The notes: generated from the sequence alone by a model not told the origin. A stretch of 64,000 bases of DNA from Haemophilus massiliensis (GCA_000752995.2 LM994632.1:112037-176036), one strand, 5' to 3'; shown: positions 11,571 to 21,098, counted from the stretch's first letter. Numbers and translations: made by a program.

Positions 11571-13319
11571 ATGATGATTGACAAGCGTTTGATCAATACT
11601 GTCCCCGACAGCAAAAAATGGATCGCGCTGACGGTGCTGTGGAACTGGGTGGCATTGCTCGGCGGCATCGTTAGTGCGGTGGTGTTTGCCTTGTGTTTAC
11701 AAAATGCCTTGATGCGCAGTTTAAGCCTAAAAAGTGCGGTGATTTTTGCGACAGTTTTAATTGTTGCGCTGATCTTGCGCGCATTTGCCGGGAAAATGGC
11801 GGTAAAATCCTCTTATTATGCCAGCACCAATGTCAAACACCGGCTGCGTACCCTGATTTACCGCAAGCTGTCGGCTATGCCGTTAAGTCAGGTTAACCGG
11901 CAATCCACTTCTTCCGTTATTCAAATCGCTTCCGAAGGTGTAGAACAGATTGAAATTTATTTCGGGCGTTATCTGCCGCAGCTGTTTTATAGCTTGCTTG
12001 CGCCCCTTACCCTGTTCGTCTTTTTGGTGTTTTTCAACCCGCCGACGGCATTAATCTTATTACTGTGCGTGCCGCTGATTCCGCTGTCGATTATTGCGGT
12101 GAATAAAATTGCCAAGCGCCTGTTAAGTAAATATTGGTCGGTTTATGTGGGACTCGGCAGCAGTTTTCTGGATAATTTGCAGGGGTTGGTGACGTTGAAA
12201 ATTTATCAGGATGACGATTACAAAGCCCGGCAGATGGATATCGAAGCGGAACATTTTCGCACCATTACCATGAAAGTGCTGACCATGCAGCTTAATTCCG
12301 TTTCCATTATGGATTTACTGGCTTATGGCGGTGCTGCGGTAGGGATTTTAACCGCGCTGCTGCAATATCAGGACGGCGATATAACGGTGTTCGGTGTGAT
12401 TTTATTTATTTTACTTTCCGCCGAATTTTTTATTCCGTTGCGCCTGTTGGGCTCCTTTTTTCATGTGGCGATGAACGGAAAGGCGGCGTCGGAGAAAATT
12501 TTCGCCTTACTGGATACGCCGTTGGTGGAAAATCCAAGTGCGGTGGATTTTCAGGCAGAAAATGAGGTACGGGTGGATATTCATGATCTGCATTTTGCCT
12601 ATTCGCCGCAGAAAGCCGCGATTAACGGGCTGACGCTGACCATTGAACCGAAACAACTGACCGTGTTTGTGGGCAAAAGCGGCTGCGGCAAATCGACGTT
12701 GGTGTCCTTATTAATGGGGTTTTATCAGCCGCAACAGGGACAAATTCAGTTTAACGGTCAATTATCTTCACAGCTGAAGCGCGAATCGTTTTACCGCCAT
12801 GTGTCGTTGGTCAGTCATAACAGCTATGTGTTTAAAGGATCACTGCGGGAAAATATGCTGATGGCAAAACCCGCAGCGACCGATGAACAGATTTATCAAG
12901 CGCTGGAACAGGTGAATTTAGCCGATTTTGTGCGTGAAAACGGCGGTTTGGATATGCCGTTGCTCAGCCGCGGCAATAATCTGTCCGGCGGGCAGATTCA
13001 GCGTTTGGCGTTGGCACGCGCATTGCTGCATGATGCGTCGCTGTATATTTTCGACGAAGCCACCAGCAATATTGATGTGGAAAGCGAAGAAATTATTTTG
13101 CATTTTATTCAGCGCTTAAAACAACACAAAACTATTGTCATGATTTCGCATCGTTTAGCCAATGCGGTGGCGGCGGATAAAATCTATGTATTACAGCAAG
13201 GCAGTTTGGCGGAGCAAGGCACGCATCCGCAACTGCTGGCGCAAAACGGACTGTATACGGAAATGTTTAATCAACAAAAACAGCTGGAAAATCTCAGAAC
13301 GGAGGCAAATCATGCGTAA
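11571..13319 (+). CDS. CydD-like ABC exporter half-transporter
   Basis: A 582-residue fused permease/ATPase. Six membrane helices (about 20-310) precede an ATPase with Walker A GKSGCGKST, signature LSGGQIQRLALARAL, Walker B YIFDEATSNID and H-loop MISHR. The sequence FGRYLPQLFYSLLAPL is typical of the CydD side of the CydDC superfamily. The frame can start 18 bases earlier at TTG, but GAGGAG at 11555-11560 is the ribosome site for the ATG at 11571. The gene overlaps its partner by 8 bases. The substrate is unknown; its position behind a heme-type receptor suggests heme, iron or thiol handling. Confidence 0.87.
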   Translation: MMIDKRLINTVPDSKKWIALTVLWNWVALLGGIVSAVVFALCLQNALMRSLSLKSAVIFATVLIVALILRAFAGKMAVKSSYYASTNVKHRLRTLIYRKLSAMPLSQVNRQSTSSVIQIASEGVEQIEIYFGRYLPQLFYSLLAPLTLFVFLVFFNPPTALILLLCVPLIPLSIIAVNKIAKRLLSKYWSVYVGLGSSFLDNLQGLVTLKIYQDDDYKARQMDIEAEHFRTITMKVLTMQLNSVSIMDLLAYGGAAVGILTALLQYQDGDITVFGVILFILLSAEFFIPLRLLGSFFHVAMNGKAASEKIFALLDTPLVENPSAVDFQAENEVRVDIHDLHFAYSPQKAAINGLTLTIEPKQLTVFVGKSGCGKSTLVSLLMGFYQPQQGQIQFNGQLSSQLKRESFYRHVSLVSHNSYVFKGSLRENMLMAKPAATDEQIYQALEQVNLADFVRENGGLDMPLLSRGNNLSGGQIQRLALARALLHDASLYIFDEATSNIDVESEEIILHFIQRLKQHKTIVMISHRLANAVAADKIYVLQQGSLAEQGTHPQLLAQNGLYTEMFNQQKQLENLRTEANHA

Positions 13320-14970
13320 AAACGGCTTTGTTGTGATGTGGCATTTGCTGAAATTGGTAACGCCGCTAGCGCATATTATGAGCTTTACCGTGATTATGGG
13401 CACGCTCGGTTTTCTGGCGGCGATTTTCATTATGGTGCTGGGCGCTATGGGGCTGGTTCATTTGTTGGGGTTCGACACGCATTTCAATATTAGCCAAATT
13501 TTGACCGCACTTTTAGTGCTGGCGGCATTACGCGGCGTGTTACGTTATCTGGAACAGATGTCCGGTCATTATATTGCTTTCAAACTGCTGGCGCTGCTGC
13601 GCGATAAAGTATTCGGCGCGCTGCGCAAACTGGCGTTCGTTAAATTGCAAGGCAAGCAAGCGGGGCAACTGCTGTCGTTGGTAACCAATGATATTGAATT
13701 ATTGGAAGTGTTTTATGCACATACCATTGCGCCGATTGTGATCGCATTTTTAACCTCGTTGATTTTACTGGTGGTTTTCTGCCATATTTCTGTCTGGCTT
13801 GCGTTGATCGCGCTGTTGGCGTATCTGACCGTCGGTTTTTTCCTGCCGCTGCTGACCACTAAACTGGCGCGCGACGATGGTCGCAAATACCGCGAGCTGG
13901 TGGGGGATATGAATGATTATTTTCTCGACAGTATCCGCGGTATGAAAGAGATTCAGCTCTTTGGCGATGAAAGTCGTCGTTTGAGCGAAATCCAGCGTCG
14001 CAGTCAGGCGATTGATCAGGCGTTTTTACGCATTAAACAGCAGGAAGCCAAAGTGCGGACTTATACGGAAATTGCAGTATCCGCTTTTAATATTTTGATG
14101 TTATTCGCTGCGTTGCTGCTGTTTTATCAGGCACAGATTGAATTCGGCGGGCTGCTTATTGCGGTGATCTTACTAATGTCCAGTTACGGACCAGTGATTG
14201 CGCTGAGCAATTTATCCAATAATCTGCTGCAAACGCTGGCAAGCGGTGAGCGGGTGCTGGGTTTATTGGCGGAACAACCAGCGTTGCGGGATGTCACCGA
14301 CGGCAAAAATCTAACCAACATCCAACAACTTAGCGCGCACAATATCGGTTTTGCCTATGGCGAGGAAGCGATTTTGTCCGGCGTATCGCTGCAATTAAAC
14401 AAAGGACAGATTTTGGGGATTCATGGTCGCAGCGGCAGCGGAAAAAGCACTTTGTTGAAGCTGCTGATGCGGTTTTATGACCCGCAGCAGGGCGAAATTC
14501 AAATAAACGGTGAAAATCTGACCGCACTTAACACCTGTAATCTGCGCGATAATATGGCGTATATTACTCAGCAGACTTATATTTTTAACGAAACCGTTTA
14601 TGAAAATATTTTGATGGCGAACCGCACTTGCAGCCGTGAACAAGTGATTGAGGCGGCGAAAAAAGCCGCCGTTCACGAATTTATTATGAGCTTGCCGGAC
14701 GGTTACGACACCAAAGTAACGGAGCTTGGCAACAGCCTGTCCGACGGCGAAAAACAGCGAATCGGTATTGCGCGCGCTTTTTTGCATAACGCGCCGATTA
14801 TTCTGCTTGACGAACCGACCAGTAATTTGGACAGCCTAAATGAAGCCATTATTCTGCAATCGTTGCTGAAAGCGAAAGCGGATAAACTGATTGTGCTGGT
14901 TAGCCACCGCGCTTCCACCATGGCGATTTGTGATCAGGTAATTCGTATCGAAAACGGCAGAATGTCGTAA
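13312..14970 (+). CDS. CydC-like ABC exporter half-transporter
   Basis: A 552-residue partner of the preceding gene. The true start is the ATG at 13312 with GGAGG before it. Membrane helices cover about 15-310, then an ATPase with Walker A GRSGSGKST, Walker B ILLDEPTSNLD and H-loop LVSHR. The signature reads LSDGEKQRIGIARAF: the second G is replaced by D, as often seen in heterodimeric exporters with one weakened ATP site. FYAHTIAP resembles CydC. No cydAB genes are near, so I do not name it cydC; true CydDC exports cysteine and glutathione for cytochrome bd assembly. Confidence 0.87.
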   Translation: MRKNGFVVMWHLLKLVTPLAHIMSFTVIMGTLGFLAAIFIMVLGAMGLVHLLGFDTHFNISQILTALLVLAALRGVLRYLEQMSGHYIAFKLLALLRDKVFGALRKLAFVKLQGKQAGQLLSLVTNDIELLEVFYAHTIAPIVIAFLTSLILLVVFCHISVWLALIALLAYLTVGFFLPLLTTKLARDDGRKYRELVGDMNDYFLDSIRGMKEIQLFGDESRRLSEIQRRSQAIDQAFLRIKQQEAKVRTYTEIAVSAFNILMLFAALLLFYQAQIEFGGLLIAVILLMSSYGPVIALSNLSNNLLQTLASGERVLGLLAEQPALRDVTDGKNLTNIQQLSAHNIGFAYGEEAILSGVSLQLNKGQILGIHGRSGSGKSTLLKLLMRFYDPQQGEIQINGENLTALNTCNLRDNMAYITQQTYIFNETVYENILMANRTCSREQVIEAAKKAAVHEFIMSLPDGYDTKVTELGNSLSDGEKQRIGIARAFLHNAPIILLDEPTSNLDSLNEAIILQSLLKAKADKLIVLVSHRASTMAICDQVIRIENGRMS

Positions 14971-14980
14971 TTTCTCACTT

Positions 14981-15018
14981 AAAACGGCAGACGGGTTCTG
15001 CAATTCTGCCGTTTTATA
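14981..15018 (+). terminator. Terminator after the CydDC-like pair
   Basis: Eleven-base perfect stem AAAACGGCAGA/TCTGCCGTTTT, followed by ATATTT. Confidence 0.8.
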
Positions 15019-15164
15019 TTTCCGCTGCAATCCTCTTTTTTGATTTAGTTTAATCTTTTGTTTAAGCAATCCTTTGCGTTTTTCGTCTGCACGCACATTT
15101 TCCTGAATAACGGTTAAAATAAGCTTCCGTATAATATAAATCCATTTATTGTTAAGGAGAAAAA

Positions 15165-15374
15165 ATGCTAATTGAGAGTCTTGGTTATCTTGCTATGTGT
15201 TTAGTGGCAGGTTCGTTTTTATTAAAAGATGTGGTGAAACTCAGATTTGTTAATTCTATCGGTGCCGTCTGTTTTGTGATTTACGGATTACTCATCGGTT
15301 CTTTTCCTGTGGTGGGATTAAATATTTTTGTGGTTTGCGTGAACGCCTATTATATCCGGCAAGAGCGCCGATAG
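15165..15374 (+). CDS. Small YgjV/SemiSWEET-like inner membrane protein
   Basis: A 69-residue protein with two to three membrane helices and a good ribosome site (AAGGAG) before the ATG. The core NSIGAVCFVIYGLLIGSFP resembles the small YgjV/CBU_0592-type membrane proteins, which share the fold of half a SWEET transporter. Such proteins may work as oligomers, but no function is established for this type. It lies alone between the ABC pair and the phosphatase gene. Confidence 0.7.
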   Translation: MLIESLGYLAMCLVAGSFLLKDVVKLRFVNSIGAVCFVIYGLLIGSFPVVGLNIFVVCVNAYYIRQERR

Positions 15375-15460
15375 CGGGATAATTGGTGCGTAATTTTACC
15401 CGTTTTGGTTTGGCTATCTTAAGCCGACGGATTATAATCGGGCTTATTTGGAGATAACAG

Positions 15461-16105
15461 ATGAACAAAGACCTTCGATTTTATTTAATTCGGCACGGGC
15501 GCACGGTGTGGAACGAGCAAGGATTATTACAAGGGCACGGTGATTCGCCGTTAACCGAACAAGGCGTGCAGGACGCGCGCCTTGCCGGACAAGCACTGCG
15601 CAATGTACCTCTGGTTGCCGCCTATTCCAGTATTTTGCAGCGCACAATCGATACCGCGCGCTATATTCTGGCTGATCGTCGGGTGCCGTTGTTTCAGCAT
15701 CAAGGCTTAAACGAACAGTTCTTCGGCAGCTGGGAAGGTATTGTGATTGATACCATTCGCGATACCGAGGCGTTTTGGCAGATACAGCACGATCCCGCTG
15801 CCTATACCGCAGAAATCAATCAGGGCGAAACCTATGCGCAGCTTGCTGAACGGGCGATGGGCGCGGTGCGGGATATTATTCAGGTGCATGATAAAGGCGA
15901 TATTCTGCTGGTATCTCATGGGCATACTTTGCGCTTGCTGTTGGCGCTGTTTGCCGGTTCCACTTGGCAAAATCACCGCGCCAACCAGCAAATTCCGAGT
16001 CTGGCGAATACCGCGATTAACGTAGTGCGCTATATTCAGAACGAACATGAGCAGAATGGGCGTTTTATTATTGAAAAAATCAATGATATAACCCATTTGG
16101 CATAA
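15461..16105 (+). CDS. Histidine phosphatase family protein
   Basis: A 214-residue member of the phosphoglycerate mutase-like histidine phosphatases. The catalytic motif LIRHGRTVWNEQG is at residues 8-20, with the acid/base region LNEQFFGSWEG and the second histidine LVSHGHTLR. These enzymes form a phosphohistidine intermediate. Members range from cofactor-dependent mutases to phosphatases for sugars, nucleotides or cofactors, so the substrate cannot be assigned. It is preceded by GGAG at a good distance. Confidence 0.9.
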   Translation: MNKDLRFYLIRHGRTVWNEQGLLQGHGDSPLTEQGVQDARLAGQALRNVPLVAAYSSILQRTIDTARYILADRRVPLFQHQGLNEQFFGSWEGIVIDTIRDTEAFWQIQHDPAAYTAEINQGETYAQLAERAMGAVRDIIQVHDKGDILLVSHGHTLRLLLALFAGSTWQNHRANQQIPSLANTAINVVRYIQNEHEQNGRFIIEKINDITHLA

Positions 16106-16434
16106 ATAAAGTGCGGTCATTTTTGGCAATGTTTTTTTATCTTAATTAATATTGAACAAAGCCAACAGCATGTTTTTTGCCTGTTTATTACAGTAATTTA
16201 CCGCCTTCATTTACCATTGTGTGCAAAATAGTGAAGTGATCGTAAACTGAACTGTTCATCGTCGCTTCTTGCGTAAATTTATTGCCTTAATTGTAATAAA
16301 TTATTAGTTTTTCTCTAATAGTTAATTAATTATTCGTCATCTTATCAAATGAATTTAGGTCATTATAATAACAGGCATTCTACGGGCGGTGTGGTTACCG
16401 CAAATCTTTTGTCATTTAATACGAGAAACAAATC
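16106..16434. other. Non-coding gap before the flavodoxin-fold gene
   Basis: This 329-base stretch holds an uptake-signal core near 16110, a consensus TATAAT at 16364-16369 that could serve the next gene, and a short inverted repeat GCGGT/ACCGC at 16386-16401 between that promoter and the start codon, possibly an operator or leader hairpin. I see no gene in it. Confidence 0.5.
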
Positions 16435-16986
16435 ATGAAAAACCTATTAATCATTTCAGGTCATCCGAATTTATCCCAATCTGTCGCAAATACTGTAATT
16501 TTAGGCGAATTAGCTCAGGCATTACCGCAAGCGCAAATTCGCAAGTTAGACGCGCTGTATCCGAATTATCGAATTGATGTCGCAGCAGAACAGCAAGCAT
16601 TATTAGCGGCGGAGGTAATCGTATGGCAATTCCCGTTTTACTGGTATTCCATGCCGGCGCTGATGAAAAAATGGTTGGATGATGTCTTCGTGCACGGTTT
16701 CGCCCACGGCTCCGGCGCGAAACTTGCCGGTAAAAAATTACTGATTTCTTTTACCACTGGTGCACCGCACGAGGTTTATCAAAAAGACGGTGCGTTCAAA
16801 CATACGGTGGCGGATTTTCTTGCCGCATTTGAAATGACGGCAGCATTGTGCGGTCTTGAATTTATCAAACCCATGTATTTAAACGGCGTTAGCTATGTGG
16901 GGCGAAATGAGCAAGCTATCGCTCGCCAGCAAACGGAAGCGAAAACTTATGCACAGGCGCTGATTGAAACCATTAAAAATTTATAA
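16435..16986 (+). CDS. Flavodoxin-fold NAD(P)H oxidoreductase (KefF/MdaB-like)
   Basis: A 183-residue protein of the Flavodoxin_2 family, which includes quinone reductases and the KefF regulator. ISGHPNLSQSVAN is the flavin phosphate-binding start, WQFPFYWYSMPALMKKWLDD is the conserved central motif, and TTGAPHEVY follows. It probably reduces quinones or electrophiles with NAD(P)H. An SDR stub and a LysR gene follow on the same strand, suggesting a redox-response locus; the LysR protein may regulate it. Confidence 0.85.
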   Translation: MKNLLIISGHPNLSQSVANTVILGELAQALPQAQIRKLDALYPNYRIDVAAEQQALLAAEVIVWQFPFYWYSMPALMKKWLDDVFVHGFAHGSGAKLAGKKLLISFTTGAPHEVYQKDGAFKHTVADFLAAFEMTAALCGLEFIKPMYLNGVSYVGRNEQAIARQQTEAKTYAQALIETIKNL

Positions 16987-17019
16987 TCAATATGTACTAA
17001 TCAACAGGATAAAAATGCC

Positions 17020-17172
17020 ATGCAATATTTAACGAGCAAGGTTGTGAGCATTATCGACGCATCGTCCGGTATCGGCGAAGCTACCGCCGATAAACTGGCA
17101 CAGGCAAGGGCAAAATTGGTATTAAGCGCACGCTGCGAAGAGAAATTGAAAGCAAGTATGGCAGAAAAATAA
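17020..17172 (+). pseudogene. Remnant of a short-chain dehydrogenase/reductase
   Basis: A 50-codon open frame (ATG 17020, TAA 17170-17172) that reads like the N-terminus of an SDR. SKVVSIIDASSGIGEATADK matches the usual KVVIITGASSGIGEATA, and AKLVLSARCEEKLKA the next strand and helix. The glycine of TGxxxGIG is changed to D, and the remaining roughly 190 residues (including the YxxxK catalytic site) are absent before the lysR start at 17210. It is a decayed gene unless the short peptide has a new role. Confidence 0.8.
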
Positions 17173-17209
17173 AAGATTATTTGTATAAAACGCAAAAAAG
17201 GATTGTTCA

Positions 17210-18121
17210 ATGGATTATTTCTCTGCCTTAACCGTTTTTCATACCGTTGCCGAAACGGGTAATTTTACTGCCGCAGCCAAACAACTTGGTGTGGCCGTGT
17301 CGTCGGTCACACGGCAAATTGACCAATTGGAACAATCCCTTGGTACGGCGTTATTTCATCGTTCCACAAGACAGATTGCATTGACCAACGCCGGCGTACT
17401 GTATTTACAGCAAACCCGCACCATTTTAGATGATCTGGATAGTGCCAATTTAGCGTTGAAATTAGAGCTTGATCAACCGCAGGGCAAGTTACGTATTACC
17501 TTTGCGCATTCTTACGGCTCAAAAGTGCTTGCGCCGATATTGGCAGAGTTTGCCCGTCAATATCCTAAAATTCAACTGGAAGTGTACGGCTCGGACGAAT
17601 ATGTGGATTTGCAAGCGGAGCGTTTCGATTTAGCCGTGCGCTTAGGTAAGATAAATGATGATAATTTGATTGCTAAATTTATCGCACCGCAGCACCGCTT
17701 GCTTTGCGCCAGTCCGGATTATCTCGCCCGCAAAGGTACACCGCAAACGCCCGATGCGCTGTCACATCACAATTGCTTGTTATACAGCTATCGCGGCTAT
17801 GTGCAGAAATGGTTTTTCAGACAGCCGGAACATCCGATACAGGCGGTGAACGTAAAAGGCAATTTGCTTGGCAACAGCACCGATATTCTGCGTGAATACG
17901 CGCTGGCGGGTATCGGTATCGCACATTTACCCGATTGGCTAGTAGCGGAGGAACTGGCGGAAGGAAAACTGATTAATCTGCTGTCCGACTGGCAAATTCA
18001 GCCCTCTGCTACCACCGAAGAGGATGCCATCCATTTGCTTTATTCGGCAAACAGCCGTCAAATTGTAAAAATCGGCGTACTGGCGCGGTTTTTAATGGAA
18101 CGTTTGGCAAAGAAGGCATAA
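17210..18121 (+). CDS. LysR-family transcriptional regulator
   Basis: A 303-residue LysR regulator. The N-terminal winged helix-turn-helix (about 1-60) contains FTAAAKQLGVAVSSVTRQID; the effector domain follows (FAHSYGSKVLAPILAEFA). It lies 37 bases after the SDR stub in the same direction as the flavodoxin-fold gene, so it is probably co-transcribed or regulates that short cluster. The effector is unknown. Confidence 0.92.
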   Translation: MDYFSALTVFHTVAETGNFTAAAKQLGVAVSSVTRQIDQLEQSLGTALFHRSTRQIALTNAGVLYLQQTRTILDDLDSANLALKLELDQPQGKLRITFAHSYGSKVLAPILAEFARQYPKIQLEVYGSDEYVDLQAERFDLAVRLGKINDDNLIAKFIAPQHRLLCASPDYLARKGTPQTPDALSHHNCLLYSYRGYVQKWFFRQPEHPIQAVNVKGNLLGNSTDILREYALAGIGIAHLPDWLVAEELAEGKLINLLSDWQIQPSATTEEDAIHLLYSANSRQIVKIGVLARFLMERLAKKA

Positions 18122-18140
18122 AAAGTGCGGTCGATTTTCA

Positions 18141-18470
18141 TCAAGTTTTCGGTATGATTAAGTATAAAATTAAGGATCGGATTTTATTAAAATCTCTGCA
18201 AATTATAACCGCTCTTTCAACCGCGTTTTCATTCCACATATAAAGAGTCATATTATCGCAGCCGTTTTCTTTGGTGAAAGCCAGCGCAAATCGATACAAT
18301 TTCTCGCTTATTTTTAGTTTGCGCGCTGCCGCATCCACACATAAGTCATCAATAAAAAGTGCTTTTTTCGGACGCAACACTGTAACCTTAGACGAAGATT
18401 GGAATTCACAAAATATAGCCTTGCACGATATTTTGTTTGTCTTCTTTCTGCGTAAAAAACTGCCCGATAA
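18141..18470 (-). pseudogene. Frameshifted GNAT acetyltransferase remnant
   Basis: On the minus strand, the 79-codon frame from 18380 to 18141 reads LFIDDLCVDAAARKLKISEKLY, the acetyl-CoA-binding centre of a GNAT protein (usual R/QxxGxG/A, here degraded to RKLKIS). Upstream the same frame continues back through FCEFQSSSKV, while the preceding GNAT-like part (EDKQNIVQGYI) is in another frame, so a frameshift lies at the TTTT run near 18430. The C-terminal part also loses similarity. Confidence in decay is good; the upstream border is approximate. Confidence 0.65.
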
Positions 18471-18594
18471 GCAAAAAGATATTCAGCGACAGATTAATAT
18501 GTAAGGTATCAATACTTTGGGCTGATTGTTTTTATCGATAATTCCATTGCTGCCGAGCAATTTATACAGGCAATCGGAAAATTTAAATCGAACC

Positions 18595-18625
18595 AATGCC
18601 GATAATTTGCAGGATTATCGGCATT
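18595..18625 (-). terminator. Terminator after cpdB
   Basis: Perfect 12-base stem AATGCCGATAAT/ATTATCGGCATT with a 7-base loop, 20 bases beyond the cpdB stop. The T-rich tail is weak. Confidence 0.6.
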
Positions 18626-18644
18626 GTATTCGATATAGTAGGGA

Positions 18645-20615
18645 TTATTTGCTCAGATCCACCCGATAAACCGCGAACCCGATATCATCATTGCCGACGA
18701 ATTGCATCGGATATTGCGCATTTTCGGCAATGAAAGCGCGGGCTTTATCACTAGGTGAGGTTTCAAAGCGAATATCCAGTTTAGTGGCGGTTTGGATCGG
18801 CGCCAGACGCCAGTTTTTATCCGCTTTCGGGCTGACTTGACCATGCGCTTTACTTTGACTGCTGATGTAATTGGCTAGAATCTGCCGGTTTTCGTCCGGC
18901 GAGGCAAATACGATATGGCTGTCGCCAGTGCCCGGGAATTTGTTGCTATAAGCGCGGTAATTGTTAGTGGCGATTAAAAACTGCGCATCGGCAGCAACCG
19001 GTTTGCCTTGATAGGTCAGCTTAATCACGCGTTGGGATTGTGGGTTGATCAGTTTGCATTCGCCGTCATAGCGCGCCGGCTGGGTAATATCGTATTGATA
19101 TTCCACGCCGTCAATCACATCAAAATTATAGGTGCGGAAACCTTCCCAATCCAGCAAGCTTTGCGGTTTGTCGCTGTGCGGATCGATTTGGCGGAACATG
19201 CCAGCGCTGCATTCCAGCCACTCTTTCAGTTCTGCGCCGCTGACTTTGACTACCACCAGCGTATTCGGATAAAGGTATAAATCCGCCGCATTACGGAAGG
19301 TCAGTTCGCCCTTATTGACTTCGGTATAGCCGGTCGGATCATTTCTGCGGCCGCCTGCTTTAAACGGGGCGCCAGCACTAAGCACCGGAATGCCCGCCAG
19401 CTGCGGCAATGCTTGTAGCGCATTTTCCACATAGGCTTTTTGTGCCTGATTGACAATTTGGATAGTCGGATCATCCTGTACTAACGCCAGATAGCTGTAC
19501 ATATTATCGCTGGCTTTGCCAAGCGGTTGAGATACAAATTGGCGCGTCGCCTCATGCACCGGCTGTAAAAGTGCGGTGATTTCCGGATGATTTTCCACCG
19601 TCGCGGTTTTTTTCTCCGCATCGTAAATCGGACGCAGTGCCGCCGTACCGTCGCTGACTAGCCATTTTCCGTTCTGTCGGGTTAAAGTCAGATCCAATAC
19701 GCTGATATTGTTCGCCCAATATCCTGCCATGCTTTCCGGTACGCCCTTTACCGTTCCTTTTTGAATATCTGCATGCGGTGAGTTGGCAAATTCCTTATTC
19801 GGGAACAAGCGGTGCGAATGCCCGAAGATCACCGCATCAATACCTTTCACGTCCGCCAAATAAAACGCCGCGTTTTCCGCCCCTTCCGTGTAAGGTTCGT
19901 CGGACGGTCCGGTATGCGCCAGTGCGATGATAATATCCGCGCCCGCTTGTTTCATCAGCGGCACATATTGCTGTGCGGTTTTGACAATATCGCGCGCTTG
20001 TGCTTTTCCTGCCAGATTGGCTTTATCCCACACCATGATTTGCGGCGGCACAAAACCGATATAGCCGATATTAAGCGTTTGTTTGTTGCCCTGTTCATCA
20101 CGAATTTCCTTTGGCAAAATCACATACGGCGTAAACATCGGTTCATCCGTACCGGCTTTTACCACATTGGCATTGACGATCGGAAATGTTGCCTGTTTGA
20201 TGCTGTCGTTAAGATAGCTCAAGCCGTAGTTAAATTCATGATTGCCGAGCGTTCCCGCATCGTATCGCATCGCGTTCAGCACCGCGATTGCCGGGTTTTC
20301 CCGCCCTTCTTTATAGCCCACCGCAGCTTGATAATCGGCAATCGGATTGCCCTGAATTAGATCGCCGTTATCCACCAAAACGGAATTGGCCACTTCCTTG
20401 CGTGCCTGTGCGATTAAGCTGGCCGCGCGGGTGAAGCCGAATTTTTCCGTCGGTGCATCTTTATAGTAATCGAAATCGGTTAAGAAACTGTGTATATCGG
20501 TGGTGGCGATAATGCGTAATTTTGCCATGTCGTTCTCTGTTGCTTGTGCATAACCGCCGGTGGTTAATACCAAAATTCCGGCGGCACTGAGTTTGAGAAA
20601 TTGTCTTCTGTCCAT
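18645..20615 (-). CDS. cpdB: Periplasmic 2',3'-cyclic-nucleotide 2'-phosphodiesterase/3'-nucleotidase
   Basis: A 656-residue periplasmic enzyme that opens 2',3'-cyclic nucleotides and then removes the 3'-phosphate, allowing use of external nucleotides. The metallophosphoesterase motifs [24 protein letters not shown] and GHSHRLF are intact, followed by the 5'-nucleotidase C-terminal domain. The N-terminus [12 protein letters not shown] followed by a hydrophobic stretch and AQA looks like a twin-arginine (Tat) signal. It stands alone with its own terminator. Confidence 0.95.
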   Translation of the reverse strand: MDRRQFLKLSAAGILVLTTGGYAQATENDMAKLRIIATTDIHSFLTDFDYYKDAPTEKFGFTRAASLIAQARKEVANSVLVDNGDLIQGNPIADYQAAVGYKEGRENPAIAVLNAMRYDAGTLGNHEFNYGLSYLNDSIKQATFPIVNANVVKAGTDEPMFTPYVILPKEIRDEQGNKQTLNIGYIGFVPPQIMVWDKANLAGKAQARDIVKTAQQYVPLMKQAGADIIIALAHTGPSDEPYTEGAENAAFYLADVKGIDAVIFGHSHRLFPNKEFANSPHADIQKGTVKGVPESMAGYWANNISVLDLTLTRQNGKWLVSDGTAALRPIYDAEKKTATVENHPEITALLQPVHEATRQFVSQPLGKASDNMYSYLALVQDDPTIQIVNQAQKAYVENALQALPQLAGIPVLSAGAPFKAGGRRNDPTGYTEVNKGELTFRNAADLYLYPNTLVVVKVSGAELKEWLECSAGMFRQIDPHSDKPQSLLDWEGFRTYNFDVIDGVEYQYDITQPARYDGECKLINPQSQRVIKLTYQGKPVAADAQFLIATNNYRAYSNKFPGTGDSHIVFASPDENRQILANYISSQSKAHGQVSPKADKNWRLAPIQTATKLDIRFETSPSDKARAFIAENAQYPMQFVGNDDIGFAVYRVDLSK

Positions 20616-20810
20616 TTTTACCTTCTCCTGCGTCTTTACAGACCTGTTTAACAGCGCAAACTATAATAAAATCCGCCGATTATTCTACAAAATAAATAAC
20701 GTTATGTGAGGAAAATCACACAAATTTGTCAGGAAAACGATTGCGATTTTCATGGGACTGATTGTTTTTTAACGAAAAACAGCCAAGGTGACGGGAATAA
20801 TTCAGGCAAT

Positions 20811-20836
20811 AAAAAACCGCACGGGAAAAGTGCGGT
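20811..20836 (-). terminator. Uptake-signal terminator of the small secreted protein gene
   Basis: Stem ACCGCAC/GTGCGGT; on the minus strand the hairpin is followed by six T. One arm is the uptake-signal core AAAGTGCGGT (20827-20836). It lies just after the stop at 20847. Confidence 0.8.
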
Positions 20837-20846
20837 CGATTTTTAG

Positions 20847-21098
20847 TTATTTTTGCGCAGTGATATGATTGTGCGCTTGGGTGGCGAGAGACATATAATC
20901 ACGGTAGTCTTGTTCGCCGTCGGTCAGATTATCGTTGGTGTAATCTGCGCGGTTATTCACTGCACTTTTAGCGGGTTTAGCCGTGTTTAATGCCATATAA
21001 TCCTGATAATCCGCTTCGCTGTCGGGAGTATCTGCCATTACGTTCAGGGATAATGCGCCGGCGAAAATCGCAAGCGCCAATTTATTGATTGTTTTCAT
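20847..21098 (-). CDS. Small secreted protein with a duplicated DY-x-DYM motif
   Basis: I do not recognise this 83-residue protein. It has a clear signal peptide (MKTINKLALAIFAGALSLNVMA, cleaved near MADTP), leaving about 60 residues that are polar and acidic. DYQDYMALNT near residue 31 recurs as DYRDYMSLAT near residue 64, so the mature protein looks like two copies of one short unit. It has no cysteines. It is divergent from a lysR gene across a gap with a strong palindrome and has its own terminator, which supports its being real. A role in the periplasm or outside is inferred. Confidence 0.75.
   Translation of the reverse strand: MKTINKLALAIFAGALSLNVMADTPDSEADYQDYMALNTAKPAKSAVNNRADYTNDNLTDGEQDYRDYMSLATQAHNHITAQK

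Noticed and set aside
13162-13311. Upstream extension of the CydC-like gene
   Set aside because: It overlaps the end of the CydD-like gene; GGAGG before 13312 decides the start.
11571-14970. Naming the ABC pair cydD and cydC
   Set aside because: The similarity is to the superfamily only, and no cydAB genes are near; the pair may have another substrate.
18271-18504. 77-codon plus-strand open frame
   Set aside because: It is antisense to the GNAT remnant and has no ribosome site.
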